Shown here piece by piece: positions 23,328 through 34,824 of a DNA stretch of 64,000 bases. Positions within the stretch are counted from its first letter, which is position 1; each line of letters begins with the position of its first letter. The DNA is from Prostheceraeus crozeri (taxonomy: Eukaryota; Platyhelminthes; Polycladida; Euryleptidae): the NCBI GenBank assembly GCA_907163375.1, contig CAJQUW010003414.1:144119-208118 (forward strand), given 5' to 3'. The notes beneath the pieces were generated by a model. The model did no database searches and was not told the origin of the DNA. It saw only the letters and a program-made list of their open reading frames with translations. Position numbers and translations under genes: made by a program.

Positions 23328-24342
23328 GAGCTGATCATAAAAAAAGGACCACCTAAATTTCGTTGGAATTCAATCGATTTTCATGTCTTCCAATCCCGTC
23401 GCACATCAACGTGTCATACATCATTCGAGAGCTTGAATTCTCAGCTTTAAAATGAGCTATGATAGACTTGTATCCGTTATTGTATTTGCTGACCAGTGCT
23501 CAAAATGCTACATCTGAGTGTGATAATGAATCAGGCACGGAGAGAACGAGCATTTTCTGAGCTCTCATTGACATATTGTTCATCAAAATCGGTGAGCTTA
23601 TAAAAAATTGGTTACATCGTGAAGTTATCACAAAATCATGACGCTTTTGGTTGAAAATGTTGTGATCTCACTTTTTCATCAAAAATGTTCATGTTTGGTA
23701 TCCTCTGAATCCTTGTGATGTGAAGAGTGCTAATATGCAAGTTTTGCTTATATAAGTTCAATAGTTATTTTTCAAACTTCTAAAATGTTTTTCTCATTTC
23801 CGCAAAAGTACACAAACAATCGGCTGCTGCTATGAGAGAACAAATTGTCACAAATTGTCTTGTTTTGAACCTTCGTTCACCTTACATGTTGTTTGTGTAC
23901 TTCTGCTGAGACTTTTGAACTTATATGAACATAACTTGCATATTTGTATTGTTCATCACATCGCAAGGATTCCGAAGATGCCAAACATAGACACCTTTGA
24001 CGAAAAAGTGAGAATATAACATTTTCAACCAAAAAGGTCATGACGGTTTTATGACCTGTATGTCAAAAGAGAGCTCAGAAAATACTCGTTCTCCCCGTGC
24101 CTGATTCATTATCATGCTCACACGTTTTCTTATTGAAAAATTCAGCGATCTTCATATTACAAGCACTGGTCAGCAAATACAATGACGGATACAAGTCTAT
24201 CATAGCTCATTTTAAAGCTAAGAATGCAAGCTCTTGAATGATATGTGGCACGTTGAGATGCGACACGATTGGAAGGCATGAAAATCGATTGAATTCCAAC
24301 GGAATTGAGGTGATCCGTTTTCATGATCAGCTCTGTGGTGGC
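23328..24342. mobile_element. Foldback element, roughly 1-kb imperfect palindrome
   Basis: The left arm from AGAGCTGATCAT (23328) reads through GGAATTCAATCGATTTTCATG, CTTTAAAATGAGCTATGATA, AATGAATCAGGCACGG and TCTGAGCTCTC. The reverse complement of the right arm (24342 back to about 23850) gives the same phrases in the same order at about 80% identity. The arms meet near 23840 around CAGCAGCCGATTG/CGGCTGCTGCT. No coding potential. Such foldbacks can be transcribed into long hairpins. Confidence 0.75.
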
Positions 24343-24437
24343 GCCGAAACAACCGCCAATCTCATCGATCACATCATCAGAGAATCTTAGACGTCTTCAC
24401 CAACAGTAATTTTTCAGGTAAGACAGCTGGGTTACTT
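24169..24437 (+). repeat. Direct repeat, copy 1 (269 bp)
   Basis: From GCACTGGTCAGCAAAT to AGACAGCTGGGTTACTT. By eye it differs from copy 2 at about six positions (98% identity). It contains the outer right arm of the foldback element plus about 95 bp beyond it, and abuts the left TIR of the DUF7869-B element. Confidence 0.8.
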
Positions 24438-25929
24438 ATCGTCGGCTACATTCCAAACTCACGTATCTCAATTTTCGACAATCGTGGAAAATTAAATAGA
24501 TAAGTTTTCAATATAGAAAATTTCGACGTACAGTGAAACCTTTTATTTATATGACTTCTTATTTGACATACGCAATTATATGACAGTTAGCTATACTTAT
24601 ATAGGCGTAATTTATCAATTTGATGTTTTGTATAGTCATTAAAAGGTTTTGTTATGATACATGAGTTTGGAGTAACTGATTTCCGCATTACAGTTAAAAA
24701 TGCGTGGAATAATAAATCATAATTAAGTTAAACCAATAATGAAAAGGGAAACCCGCTGTATAATTCTGAAGTTCTTAGACGTTCTGATAATCAAAAAAGC
24801 TAAGATAGCAACAAACCCGACCATAAAAGGGGGCTGGTTATTGCATGCAGTAGGCCTAGCTTATAGGTACATAAAGGACATGATGTAGCCTAAGTTTTGA
24901 GAAGTTATTGCAATTTTTAACTGCTGTAATTTTCCAACGTTTACGTGATTTTGTAAATGGAAGCGCAGGGTGTTTTCAACAAGATTGGCCAGAGGGATTT
25001 GCCTGGACCTATCAAATTGAATTAGCCTACACGACCTAAAAGAATAGCCATAGGCTAGGCCTGAGGATATCTTAGGTCCTAAGATTTTTAGCCGTTGGCT
25101 CTGAAACAAATTATAGGGCCAATAATTACTGCTCATCAAGACTCTTCATGTATAGATATACATGTAAATTGTGTATTATACCTTACAGTCATTACATGAG
25201 CAGGCTAAGATGCGGGCTTATACGAGCTACAAAGATTGTCTAAAATAATCAATATGATGGTACGCTGGAGACACGGCATTGTAGGCTTTATTATTGGCTA
25301 TTTGAAGTAGATCTGTATCATTGGTATAAGCTGAACACATCTTACGCTAGTTTTACTTTTCAAATTAAGACTGCAATTTGAACATTGATTTTAGTGAATA
25401 CGTAATAACTACGTACTATACTTCTACTTCTAGCTAGTTCAAAAAATCATAAACGTAAAGTTTATAGCCTAACATAAACATAGGCCTAAAATCATAAACA
25501 TGATGTCTTTTACAACTCCATCGTTATACAAGGCTTGTATAGCCTGTGTATTTTTATATTAAGATTATTTCAAAACGTTTTGGGGCCTAATGAGTACTTT
25601 ATTGCAATGTTGAATAAACGATTATAATCATGCACTCGTTCGGTTAGTATCTAACGAACTGAATAGGTCGATGCCAAATTTGATTGCAATCATCGTATTT
25701 GGCTATAATCATGTTCAAATATCATTAAAACATGTAGGCATAATCGATGCATCATTAAAGTACACCTATATTCCAAATATCAATAATTGATTCAATCAAA
25801 AACATGAATTTAGAAGACAATGAGCAGTACAATATTTCAACAACGATAATTGCAGTAGTACATTTAATGTGTAATTGATTTGCAATAATTTGTACATTGT
25901 AATTGTATCAAAAATAAGGAATGAGGGTA

Positions 25930-28638
25930 TCAAGAATGAGGAAGACTGCAGTAGAATTCGGCATGTCCGGGCGGAATAACTGAGGTCGTCCCACGACACA
26001 AAGACAACAAATCGTCATATTTAGCTTTGGACAGCTTGACAGGATCTTTTGATAGTGGCTTGGGCTCATTTAGATTTCTATTTCGTTTTGTGTTTATGTC
26101 CAAAATGTCCCATTCATCATAATGGTGGCTGAATTTCAAAAAATTTGATCATGGCCTTTTTCTAATTTAACCTTTTTTATTTTCGTCCAGTCTAAATGGT
26201 TCGAGCTCGTTCGAAGAGTCCTATTGCGTAGAAGACCAATATCGTTACGGTAACTTTTGAAATCGAGCAAAAAAACTCATTGTTTGCCAACGTGAAGGTC
26301 TTATATGGCTTTTTCCGACATGACATTTTGGTAATTGTAGTGAGTTCCTGAGGAACGAATTCCTGCCCGCTTTATTCCACCCTCTATCGTTGAATGCATG
26401 GCATCTCCTTCAGATTCCCCATGTCCTGCTACAAAATAAGTCAATGTGACGCATTCGATCGTTTTGGAGGATGCCAGGAAATGGTGTATCATGGCGGGAG
26501 TATGCTATTTTTATTCTGCCCAGCGCATCCATCAGCATATAGAGCGATCTTCTTAGTATCCAAAGAAGATGTATCGATGTCTCTCAGGTAGTGAAATACA
26601 CACGAAGATATTGCGTTTGCACCTCTGTGAGCTTCTGTTTCATTCCAACAAAATGAATATCCTTGACCTGAGCCCAAATCGAATATCGTAAAACAATAGC
26701 AAGATAATCTCCTTTTATAGAATATGGACGAGTTGTTTGAAATATGCAAATAGACTACCTGCATCAGGTCAAATACAACTGCAGCCATCCCTCCATTTAC
26801 CTTGGCGCATTCTTTGACGTCTTTTTTCTGCTCCCTTACGATGTTCTTCTCCGAAATATGTTCCTCCCACCTTGATTGCAATGTGTTTCTGTTATCCCTT
26901 TCCATCTCTGTTTCTTCATTTGGAAAAGCCGGGTTTGCTGTTGCACATAAGTCACATAGATCTTTCTTTGGCTTGAAGAACTTAATATTCAAGCTATTAA
27001 ATACATTTCTGTAGGTCGATAAAGATGCCACGGTAAGATCTTGGTTATTAGCCCATTCCTGGTACATTTCATACATTTTCAATACAGTAAATGTTGGATT
27101 CAAATAGTGGCAAGTCGAATCTTTTCTGGTATAGTGGCTCTCTACTCTCGGGTATAAGTTGATGTCCTCCTTTACTGAATTCCTGATTCTTTTCTGAATG
27201 ATTTCCTTTCGAGCACCGCCTCTAGCATCTTTGTTAACACATCCTTCGTTGTCAGTCTTCTTTATCACGGTTCTCACTTGTTGGTCACAAGTATGTCCTA
27301 TCGTTGATAAGAACATCGACTTGCAAACAGATATTTTCAGATCAGTCATAGTTAGATGGTATCTTAGGGACAACCCCTTCTTCTTATTGATTTCATCCGG
27401 GCGATCTTTTGAATTAACGATTATGACATGTCTTGCAATGAAATTGCGCTGCTCTTGAAGATCCTATCCATAAAAACTGTTGAAAATACATGATCGCAAC
27501 TCATCAGGAAATTGGTGGCAATAAAAACGTTTCTAATTCTCTGTGTGATTGCATCTTGGCAATAAATTGCGTTCCAATCGTTTTCTGCCTTGCCGATCTT
27601 GATATGATTTACCGCTATCTTTCAACTTCTTATTCATTATGCGCTTATTCACTTACCGGCTTGGAGTAGGTAAAGAATTTGAATTCAATTGTTCGACAGG
27701 AACACCGTCAATTTCGAAGGATGTCTCTATGATATCGTTATTACGAGTTTCAGTAGCATTTATGACTTGCGGGTCTCTTATGCCATCAAGTAAATTGTCT
27801 GCGACATTGAGTGGATCGTTTGTGGGATCGAGTGGATTGTTTGTGGGATCGAGTGAATCGTTTGCGACATCGAGTGGATCGTTTGTGGCACTGAGTGGGT
27901 CGTTTGTGGCATCAAGTGGATCGTTTGTGCCATTGAGTAGATCATCGAGTACTATGTGGGCATTAGAATCAATTGTAAACTCATGCAAATCAGAAATCGC
28001 CACTGAATAACCCGTCGGAGGAATGTCAATCGGAACATCCGCAAATAAATTTGAAGTTCCAACTGGCTTGTCGAGTGGAAAAACCCGTATCAAGTCAAAA
28101 GAAACATCACATTGATTCACACCGATCAAAGAGGTTGGAGATTATTGGAGTGTATGAATGGTCACCGTTGTAGTGAAGCACGTCATTTTCTTGTCCGTCG
28201 TTTTCCACCATGATGGATTTGATGGAGGAGAGAACTTTCTCTGCAGACAATACTGAACATTTTCGACCTGGAAAAATAGATGAAATAATCAATTTTGGTC
28301 ACTTCTTCTGATTCAGTTTAGAAAATCGACCAGGGGGAAGGGTAGGGCCGAGCCCAGTGATTCACTTAACTGCAGGTTTGAAGTAATTAATTGACCAGAC
28401 AAATGAATACATTTTAATTTAGTATACTTTCTTTTCTTATAATGTTTAGGCCTTAATTTCAATTGTGTATTTCTAGAATATATCATAGTGCTTTACAACT
28501 GATAGCTTATATCTAGTTCATTTAGGGATTGGCGATGTAGGGGATTAGGGCTTGATTAGGAATTCATAAGTTGTACTCACGTTTATTTTCTTCTATGTTC
28601 TCCAAAGCCGCAAGCACCATCGATATTCCTCTATTCAT
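25930..28638 (-). pseudogene. DUF7869-like putative transposase B, spliced, decayed
   Basis: Exon 1 is 28638-28581 (MNRGISMVLAALENIEENK, donor GTGAGT). Exon 2 starts at 28267 (GRKCSVLSAEK) and runs to 27657, with seven-residue NDPLDAT repeats. A third coding region (about 27640-26490) holds QRNFIARHV, VCKSMFLSTIGHT, FKPKKDLCDLC, WNETEAHRGANAISSC and YADGCAGQNKN. Then come VAGHGESEGDAMHSTIE (26380s) and the C-terminus LSKAKYDDLLSLCRG with IPPGHAEFY, stop at 25930. This order matches a large family of uncharacterised eukaryotic proteins that I associate with DUF7869. Acidic residues next to GQNKN and in GHGESEGD could form an RNase-H-like active site (inference). Frameshifts near 28120 and 26490 and stops near 27470-27560 make this copy inactive. 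Confidence 0.6.
27795..27945 (-). repeat. 21-bp tandem repeat within the DUF7869-B gene
   Basis: About seven units of GATCGAGTGGATCGTTTGTG-like sequence encode NDPLDAT-type heptads on the minus strand. It is probably a low-complexity linker. Confidence 0.7.
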
Positions 28639-28813
28639 TTCGAAGATTTAGATCGGATAATATTAAATGTCTCAGCAGAATTCAGGATTTAATTGATGAA
28701 GGGACGGATGCGCTGGTTTCGTGATTGATAATTTCAAAAACACAATTATTATGTTGTTAATTTGTGACAATGTATTTTGAAGTTTCAATCAAATTTAGAA
28801 GTCTAATCAAATC

Positions 28814-28874
28814 AAATTGATACAAAAAGAGATTGTAAACAGAAACTGTTTACAATCTCCTTTGTATCAATCTG
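28814..28874. repeat. Near-perfect short palindrome
   Basis: TTGATACAAAAAGAGATTG followed by TAAACAG is mirrored by CTGTTTACAATCTCCTTTG then TATCAA around a 3-nt centre (AAA). About 25 bp of stem carry one mismatch. It may be a small MITE or a recent inverted duplication. Confidence 0.65.
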
Positions 28875-29270
28875 ATAAACTGTTTGTCATTGAACAAACA
28901 ACTCATTGAAAACAGATGCCATATATATTTGCATGGCAAACTCACGTATTTCAATTACGTTAGTTTGGAATGACAGGATAGGATCTTCGACGCGCTAATC
29001 AATAAAATTCACGTATTCACGTAAACTCACGTATTCAAAATAAATATGATAGCTATTCAAGGCAAACTCATGCATCTCAGTACGTCAGTTTGGAATATCA
29101 TTTATTAAAGGAAAGCATCGTATGTGAGTTGGTCCCCCTTCTTTAAATTTACTATAAAAACCTATTTTGCTCTAATTTTGGTGTGATACTGTAAATCACG
29201 ACTTAAGCTATTAAAAAACCAAAAATCTCAAAATCGCCAATTTTTGAGATACGTGAGTTTGGAATGTAGC

Positions 29271-29543
29271 ACTGGTCAGCAAATGCAATGACGGATACAA
29301 GTCTATCATAGCTCATTTTAAAGCTGAGAATGCAAGCTCTTGAATGATATGTGGCACGTTGAGATGCGACACGATTGGAAGGCATGAAAATCGATTGAAT
29401 TCCAACGGAATTGAGGTGATCCGTTTTCATGATCAGCTCTGTGGTGGCGACGAAACAACCGCCAGTCTCATCGATCACATCATCAGAGAATCTTAGACAT
29501 CTTCACCAACAGTAATTTTTCAGGTAAGACAGCTGGGCTACTT
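29271..29543 (+). repeat. Direct repeat, copy 2
   Basis: Starts ACTGGTCAGCAAATGC immediately after the DUF7869-B right TIR and ends CAGCTGGGCTACTTATGATG. Homologous to 24169-24437. Confidence 0.8.
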
Positions 29544-29579
29544 ATGATGCTTTTACACTACAATCTGAAGCTGGGATCA

Positions 29580-29772
29580 ACTCGAGAGTTTGTGCAGCGG
29601 ATTGTGTGTACAACGGTGCAATAATGGATCCAACAACTGCAGTAAAATCAAAAATTTGAGCTCCTGCCTCCTACGTTTGCGTAGACATCTAAAGGAAGTC
29701 CCCGAACTTGTGTTGTGTATCAGCCTGACCTTCCTACACAGCAAGAAAGCAGCAATTATTTTCTATGAATAG
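29580..29772 (+). pseudogene. Possible LDLa/LRR-start relic exon
   Basis: The frame reads LCSGLCVQRCNNGSNNCS, resembling a shortened LDL-receptor class A repeat. It continues LRRHLKEVPELVLCISLTF, resembling an LRR N-terminal segment. LDLa-LRR-7TM is the architecture of relaxin-receptor and GRL101-type receptors, and a 7TM exon follows about 200 bp downstream. However, there is no clear donor, the frame stops at 29772, and the cysteine spacing is incomplete. I consider it suggestive only. Confidence 0.25.
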
Positions 29773-29975
29773 CCGTACATCATCTCATAAATTGATTGGA
29801 GACGCAAATAAATAGGCCTATGCGTAGCGCATAATTGGAATGAACCATTTATGAGGCACCAACGTGCAAATTTGAACAATTTCTCGCCTAATTATGTAAA
29901 CATCCTCTTGCACATTCAACAATAGCAAGTATATCGACCATAAGTTCAGAAAATTGACAGTTATATTTCTTTCAG

Positions 29976-30952
29976 GTGGACTATTCATTGACAGGCGAAT
30001 GGTTTCTATGAAGACACCAATTTCAATGTTTTCTTGTGCTGGAGACAATGATCATTATGCTATGATATTCAACGCGGGACCAAACAGAAATTTATATTAC
30101 GATACAGAAAAAACTACTGGTTGTCATGGTGAAATGAAAGATTCTGTAATCCTCAATTTTGTGAATAATGGCATTGTTGTAATAATTAACTTGTATTGTA
30201 TAGTAGTCATTTCATATAGAAGATTATACAAGTCTCGAAATTTTGCGTCCACCTTGTACTTGAGTTTTGCATTTGTTGCTTATGTTTGTGGATATAACTA
30301 TCTTATATTTTATCGTTATTTCATCAAGCTTTCTCGAATATCTTGTATTCTTGGTTATCAAGTATTTTCTATCGGAGCTTATGTGTACGTCGGTGCGCTG
30401 CTCACCTTAAGTATAAACTGTGTTGGAGCAGTCTTCAAGCCGCTCACCTATCGTTTTATAATCACTATGAAACGAGCTTTGTATTCCAATATTGTTTACG
30501 TATTTTCTTTGGTAATTGTGCAATTGATCTATCCGTTAATTGCTTACGGAAATGTTATGGATGGAGTTTTACCTTACCACTGCGCCTTGCGAGATGTACT
30601 TGATGATCAGTACAATATCGCTATGGCGGCATTTGCCTTGATTCTACTTTTCCTAATAGGGATTGCAAATGTTATTACTACAATTGGTGTTGTCAAAGTG
30701 ATATTATTCAGTAATAGCCTTAGAGCAAAAGAAAAATCCATAATGAAGGGAACTATCAAATTGTGCATCAAGCAAGGATTGATAGTCATCGCTAACATTC
30801 TCTGCAACATGCCGCTGGTGTTGGATTCCTTAAATATCATTTATTGGAGAACGGAAAATTGTATTTTATTGGCCATGAGTGTTGGATTTTGGAATGTGCT
30901 GCTCCTGTCTTTATGCGACAAAAGAATCTTTATGGCATTGTCCTGTCGTTGA
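29976..30952 (+). CDS. Divergent class A-like 7TM receptor exon
   Basis: The acceptor atatttctttcag precedes 29976 and enters the frame at phase 1. Alternatively translation starts at ATG 29999 (317 residues). Counting from that Met, hydrophobic segments lie at about 51-75, 83-107, 116-140, 158-182, 206-235, 256-282 and 287-307. Cys116 at the top of TM3 and Cys195 in the second extracellular loop fit the class A disulphide. INCVGAVFKPLTY takes the place of the DRY-containing motif, with Asn-Cys instead of Asp-Arg. TM7 has NVLLLSLCDKR in place of NPxxY. The missing D/E-R and NPxxY residues suggest an orphan chemoreceptor-type, lineage-specific expansion. The frame is intact and AT-rich, with a short tail ending ALSCR. 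The upstream partner may be the kringle exons. Confidence 0.8.
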
Positions 30953-33110
30953 CTGATACATCTCGTAATTTGCTGCGTGTTGGCCTAAACTGTATGTATG
31001 TGAGTCATTCCACAGTTGCGGTCGTTTCACTCCGAGTAGCTAGCTACTTTTCAACAAAGATTGTCATATTAGAGACGCAATTCTTCTCGAAATCTAACTA
31101 CACCTAAGATAGTGTCATGCACTGATAAATATCGCTCTACAATGGCTTACATACAATTTCATGCATTTTTCCATCTACAGTCCATTTCCTAAATCGTTGC
31201 ACTACCCGAGAAACTCTTTTATCTCTTGCTTATTCTCATCAAACTGAGCCGTAAGCTGCTTAAGCTCATTTAATTGATTACTGAACTTATTCACTTGATC
31301 AGCCGAGACACTTGCTTGGCTCAGGAGACAGTGTGGTGTGCCTAATTAAATGAAGTAATTAGTGATTAGAAATATTATTCATGATCATGTCATATCTGAT
31401 CATGCCATTGATGTCATGTCATAACTTCCCCCGTTTCCTGTCATCATTGAGTGAGTTGCTAAAAGTCTTGTCGATTCACGTATCGGACGCAGCAACTACA
31501 ACGTGAAGAGATTGCTATTTTTTGTGAACAGGTGGCGAGTCTCAGTCTGACGCCAAGCCTTTGTGTGCCCGCAGATCAAGGATTCAAAATCCTGACTTCC
31601 ACCGAATGGTTGAGTATGGGAACAATACAAATGTGAAGTTTGCTAGTGAACGGATGAGCCAATAAAACTTGCATATTCTTGGAGCTAATGACACCAGCAT
31701 TCTCTTAAACCCAAACTCGAAAGCGTTAATACAGCAAAAGTTATTAAGTTGCGTGCAGTTGACCGTTAAAAGCATTTCTAGCGCGAAAGTTAGCGGAAAA
31801 TCAAGCAAACGTATTAAATTAGTAAAACTGTACCAAATGTTGTCGAAATTCGAAAAAAAATTATATCATCTGAAAGCTTAACACGAGCCTGATTGAATAG
31901 TGACAATCTTAATTTTCTATTTTGCATAGTTTAGTCTGTAGGCATCGGTGAATGAATTTACCAAAAAAACATACTTTTATGTCTGCTGACCACATCTGAC
32001 GAGACACAACCTATTCACTCTGCCAAATCAAAGTACGAAACACATCCTTTCACATTGCATAAAGTTGACTGAAATTCAGCATATTCATCAATGAAAAAAT
32101 CAGGTCAGACAATTTCAGCAGCATTTTTTCGGTAAAACCTATTTATACTGTATCTTTTTGTACATTCAACGAATCTTAAAATCTTTACATTATGATGACG
32201 CTGAGTGATAGCTCACACTGTCTGTCAATTTTCATTAAAAGATGCTGTCGTCTACATGTTAAAATCCTGCATTAAACAAAACGATCAATTTTTTTCAGAA
32301 GGCCTACTGACCACAACTGACCACTCAAGAAATTAAAATGTATGCCAAAATAATCTATGGATCAAAAGGTTACATATGGCACATCGTTTATTAAAATTCG
32401 AACCAGGACTTCAACATGAAAATTACATTTGAAAATAGGTTAACTGTTTTTTTGTCCAATTATTTATGAAACGGTCTTAATGGCACTAAATGTACCCGAC
32501 AGCGGTCGTTTTAAAAACACGCTTTTCAATTACTTGTACACAAAGAAATTTTTCAGAGGAACTGCTACACATGAAGCTATGAAATCTTCACAGTATACTT
32601 TTTATTCACTTCACTTGTTATCTCCAGCAAAGAACAATTAAACAAATAGCAGAAGTCTCCGGAATTCATGGGCGGACAGAATCGCGCTCTCTTTCATGAC
32701 ATTGATTCTAATTAAATGTCTTTAGTAAGTAGGACACACCATCATATTCTGCTGTATGATTAAGCTTCAGTTGTTTCAATTTTATCATAATTGCTTCTAC
32801 AATGTTGATTTCATAATATGTGTTTCCTTTGTATCTGATACGAAATTGATTAGTTGTGTCCTGAGTTACAGTTATTTATGTGTTCTTTTGCTGCTGTGTT
32901 TGTTCTTTTATGTTCATCAATCCTCTGCGAATTGCTATGATTGCACTTTATTGCTTGCGCATGGAAAGTAAACAGAAATTCTATTGAAATATTATTTAGG
33001 CAATAATCAGATGATTCTGTTATTATTGGTGCAATGTAATTCTCACTAAGTCAGTGATTAATATAACTGAATATAACTTGCGCTTTCTCATCTTCGGACA
33101 TTATAATTCC
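30953..33110. other. Intergenic, no gene recognised
   Basis: Includes the presumed 3' UTR of the receptor (an AATAAA occurs near 31660). Short frames at 31584-31881 and 32756-32971 show no domain. Confidence 0.5.
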
Positions 33111-33114
33111 TGCA

Positions 33115-33640
33115 GATAGATTGGGGGAACAGGGAGGAGGTCTCTTATGGAGAGGATAACTGGATATCGCTTTGACATCAAACATAATGATGAAGGCAAA
33201 GTATTGTCATTTTATTGTTTAGAACAAGGTCATCAACAACATAACGTTAAAGTCTCTATATTGGATGAGATCAAAGGAAATGAAATTGAACGAAAAAGAA
33301 AAGAAATGAAATTCATAAGTCAGTTGATGACTCATCATCCTTTTGGTTTGAATATGCAGCATGTTTTACAGCGGTCACGTACATGTATATTTGACCCTGA
33401 ATCTCCTATGTCTGCAACCAGTATGTCTGCTAATTGACATATACATGTAGAATAAGCATCATTCTATCCCTTCTGTTTCTATGATTCTATGCCTACAATC
33501 CTGATATCTTGCAAATATTTTTGATGCATTTACCAATTTGTATTTTGCATCTTTTTGTATGTCTTTCTATTCCTGATGAAGGATGTGAGTGGCTGCTCCA
33601 CTCCTATCCGAAACCGGTAGAATAAACAATTTCCAACATC
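33115..33640 (+). mobile_element. PLE 3' fragment
   Basis: The frame 33147-33437 ends with VSILDEIKGNEIERKRKEMKF, then FISQLMTHHPFGLNMQ, matching the C-terminal tail after the GIY-YIG endonuclease of one PLE branch (ILDE...R...E..FI..L.T..P.GLN). A hammerhead-like motif lies 135 bp downstream, as PLEs often have. RT is absent, so this is a truncated fossil. Confidence 0.55.
33572..33616 (+). ncRNA. Hammerhead ribozyme core candidate
   Basis: CTGATGA at 33573-33579 and GAAAC at 33610-33614 bracket a hairpin: GGAT/ATCC, then GAGTGG/CCACTC. This is the CUGAUGA-stem II-GAAA half of a hammerhead. Stem I and stem III are not evident beyond CCGGT, so a dimeric or minimal form would be required. The position just 3' of a PLE coding remnant is as reported for PLE hammerheads. 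Confidence 0.5.
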
Positions 33641-34692
33641 ATCTACTTGATTTAGTCACGATGTTAATACTATATAGCCTAATTCCTGTAGAAAGAGTGA
33701 TAAAGTACGAGGGGGTAATTTCGCCATGCTTTCATTCAAATGATGTTTTCGAATGCTTGATTAATTTATCTATGGAATCGTTATTACTTTTCCATCCATT
33801 CTATGCATGCTTTTGAAAATGTTACATAAATATACACTGAATACAATTCATTACTACTTCCAACTACTTAATAATTTAGATTTAAAGCGATTAGGGGATA
33901 TTTCGCCATGTTTTCTAGCATCATGTAAAAACGAGATACTCGCAAATGCTCATAAACATATTTCATTGCTGAATCAATGGACATCTTTTCTTTTGTCATG
34001 TAGAATAGCAGCACATGTACTAAGCAGAACATCAACAACATGCTCGATACTTGGTCTGTCCTTTATTTTCACAATTAAAACACTGATCCACACCAAAGCA
34101 ACTTTCACAACACCAGAATGAGCAAGCTGCACATCTTGACCAGTCCTCAACATTGTCACGGTCATATTCGGTCTCTCAAAGGCTGCAGAGATACATGGAG
34201 GAACTCACAAGCTTTTTCTTGCTATCCGTTTTTGCAGGTTTAAATCTCAGTTTTACTTTCATTTGTCTCTTCTTTTTGATTTCATCTCTGTTCTTCATCA
34301 AATCTCTTACGATGGTATTATATTCTTCTGATTCAAGGCTGTTACTGGTTCTTTTGGGCTACTGAATGATGCCGATCGAATAGATGAATTAGGTGTCTAA
34401 TGCGTGGCTTCATTGTATGCTGTTATCAATTCAGACAAGTATTTGATTACACCGACAAAAATTCGTAATCCAAAATTCTAAAAGCCGATGTAAAATAGCG
34501 CCAAAATTTCCTACTTTACTTATTTGTAGAATTGAATACTAATTATTAAGCTACTTTGAATATAGTCTTACCGTGAATCCTTGGGTCAGTAGGTGATGCA
34601 CATTGCAAGAAAAGTGTCAATTTTAGAAGCAATTTGATTTGATTTGTCAGATATTACAAGATTCAAATTTAAGTCATAAACATAGGAGAATG
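33641..34692. other. No clear gene; weak Cys-rich minus frame
   Basis: On the minus strand about 34165-34020 one frame reads DWSRCAACSFWCCESC and then CFNCENK, like a treble-clef or PHD-type zinc site found in transposon proteins. Stops flank it. The phrase ATTTCGCCATG with a preceding GGGG occurs at about 33713 and 33895. Confidence 0.35.
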
Positions 34693-34824
34693 CATGGACG
34701 CCTAAATATTTTTGCATTTAGATATTATGCAAACATCTAGGCATTGACTTCTAAATTTCTCTGGACAGATAGGTGAGCAAAATTTGAAGTGATTTTCTAG
34801 ATGATCTCTGATCTAGGCGTCCAT
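34693..34824. mobile_element. 132-bp MITE with 8-bp target duplication
   Basis: Termini CATGGACGCCTA and TAGGCGTCCAT are inverted. GGAGAATG occurs directly at 34685-34692 and 34825-34832. Eight-base duplications fit hAT- or P-type transposases. Confidence 0.7.

Larger units (their letters stand above)
24445..29270 (-). mobile_element. TIR element carrying a DUF7869-like gene (element B)
   Basis: The left end GCTACATTCCAAACTCACG is mirrored at the right end, ending at 29270; the match extends about 27 bp. The right subterminal region holds further partial copies of the end motif (CAAACTCACGTATTTCA at about 28940, AAACTCATGCATCTCAGT near 29064). The single gene inside is on the minus strand. 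Copy 2 of the 269-bp direct repeat follows immediately, so the element lies between two near-identical flanks. Terminal repeats plus one conserved gene imply a DNA transposon. Confidence 0.65.

Noticed and set aside
24157-24372. Minus-strand ORF shared by both 269-bp repeats
   Set aside because: Conservation is due to recent duplication of a foldback arm; the composition shows no protein signature.
27795-27945. CRISPR-like array
   Set aside because: The units are contiguous 21-bp coding repeats without spacers; nothing in the window resembles a CRISPR array.
26802-28010. Plus-strand frames opposite DUF7869-B
   Set aside because: They are antisense shadows of the spliced minus-strand gene; the repeated GSFVGSSG-like peptide merely mirrors the 21-bp repeat.
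30343-30603. Overlapping + frame inside the 7TM exon
   Set aside because: Shadow frame; the 332-codon frame has a coherent seven-helix pattern.
33141-33440. A host gene for the 96-residue frame at 33147
   Set aside because: It matches the tail of PLE GIY-YIG proteins and lies next to a hammerhead-like motif.
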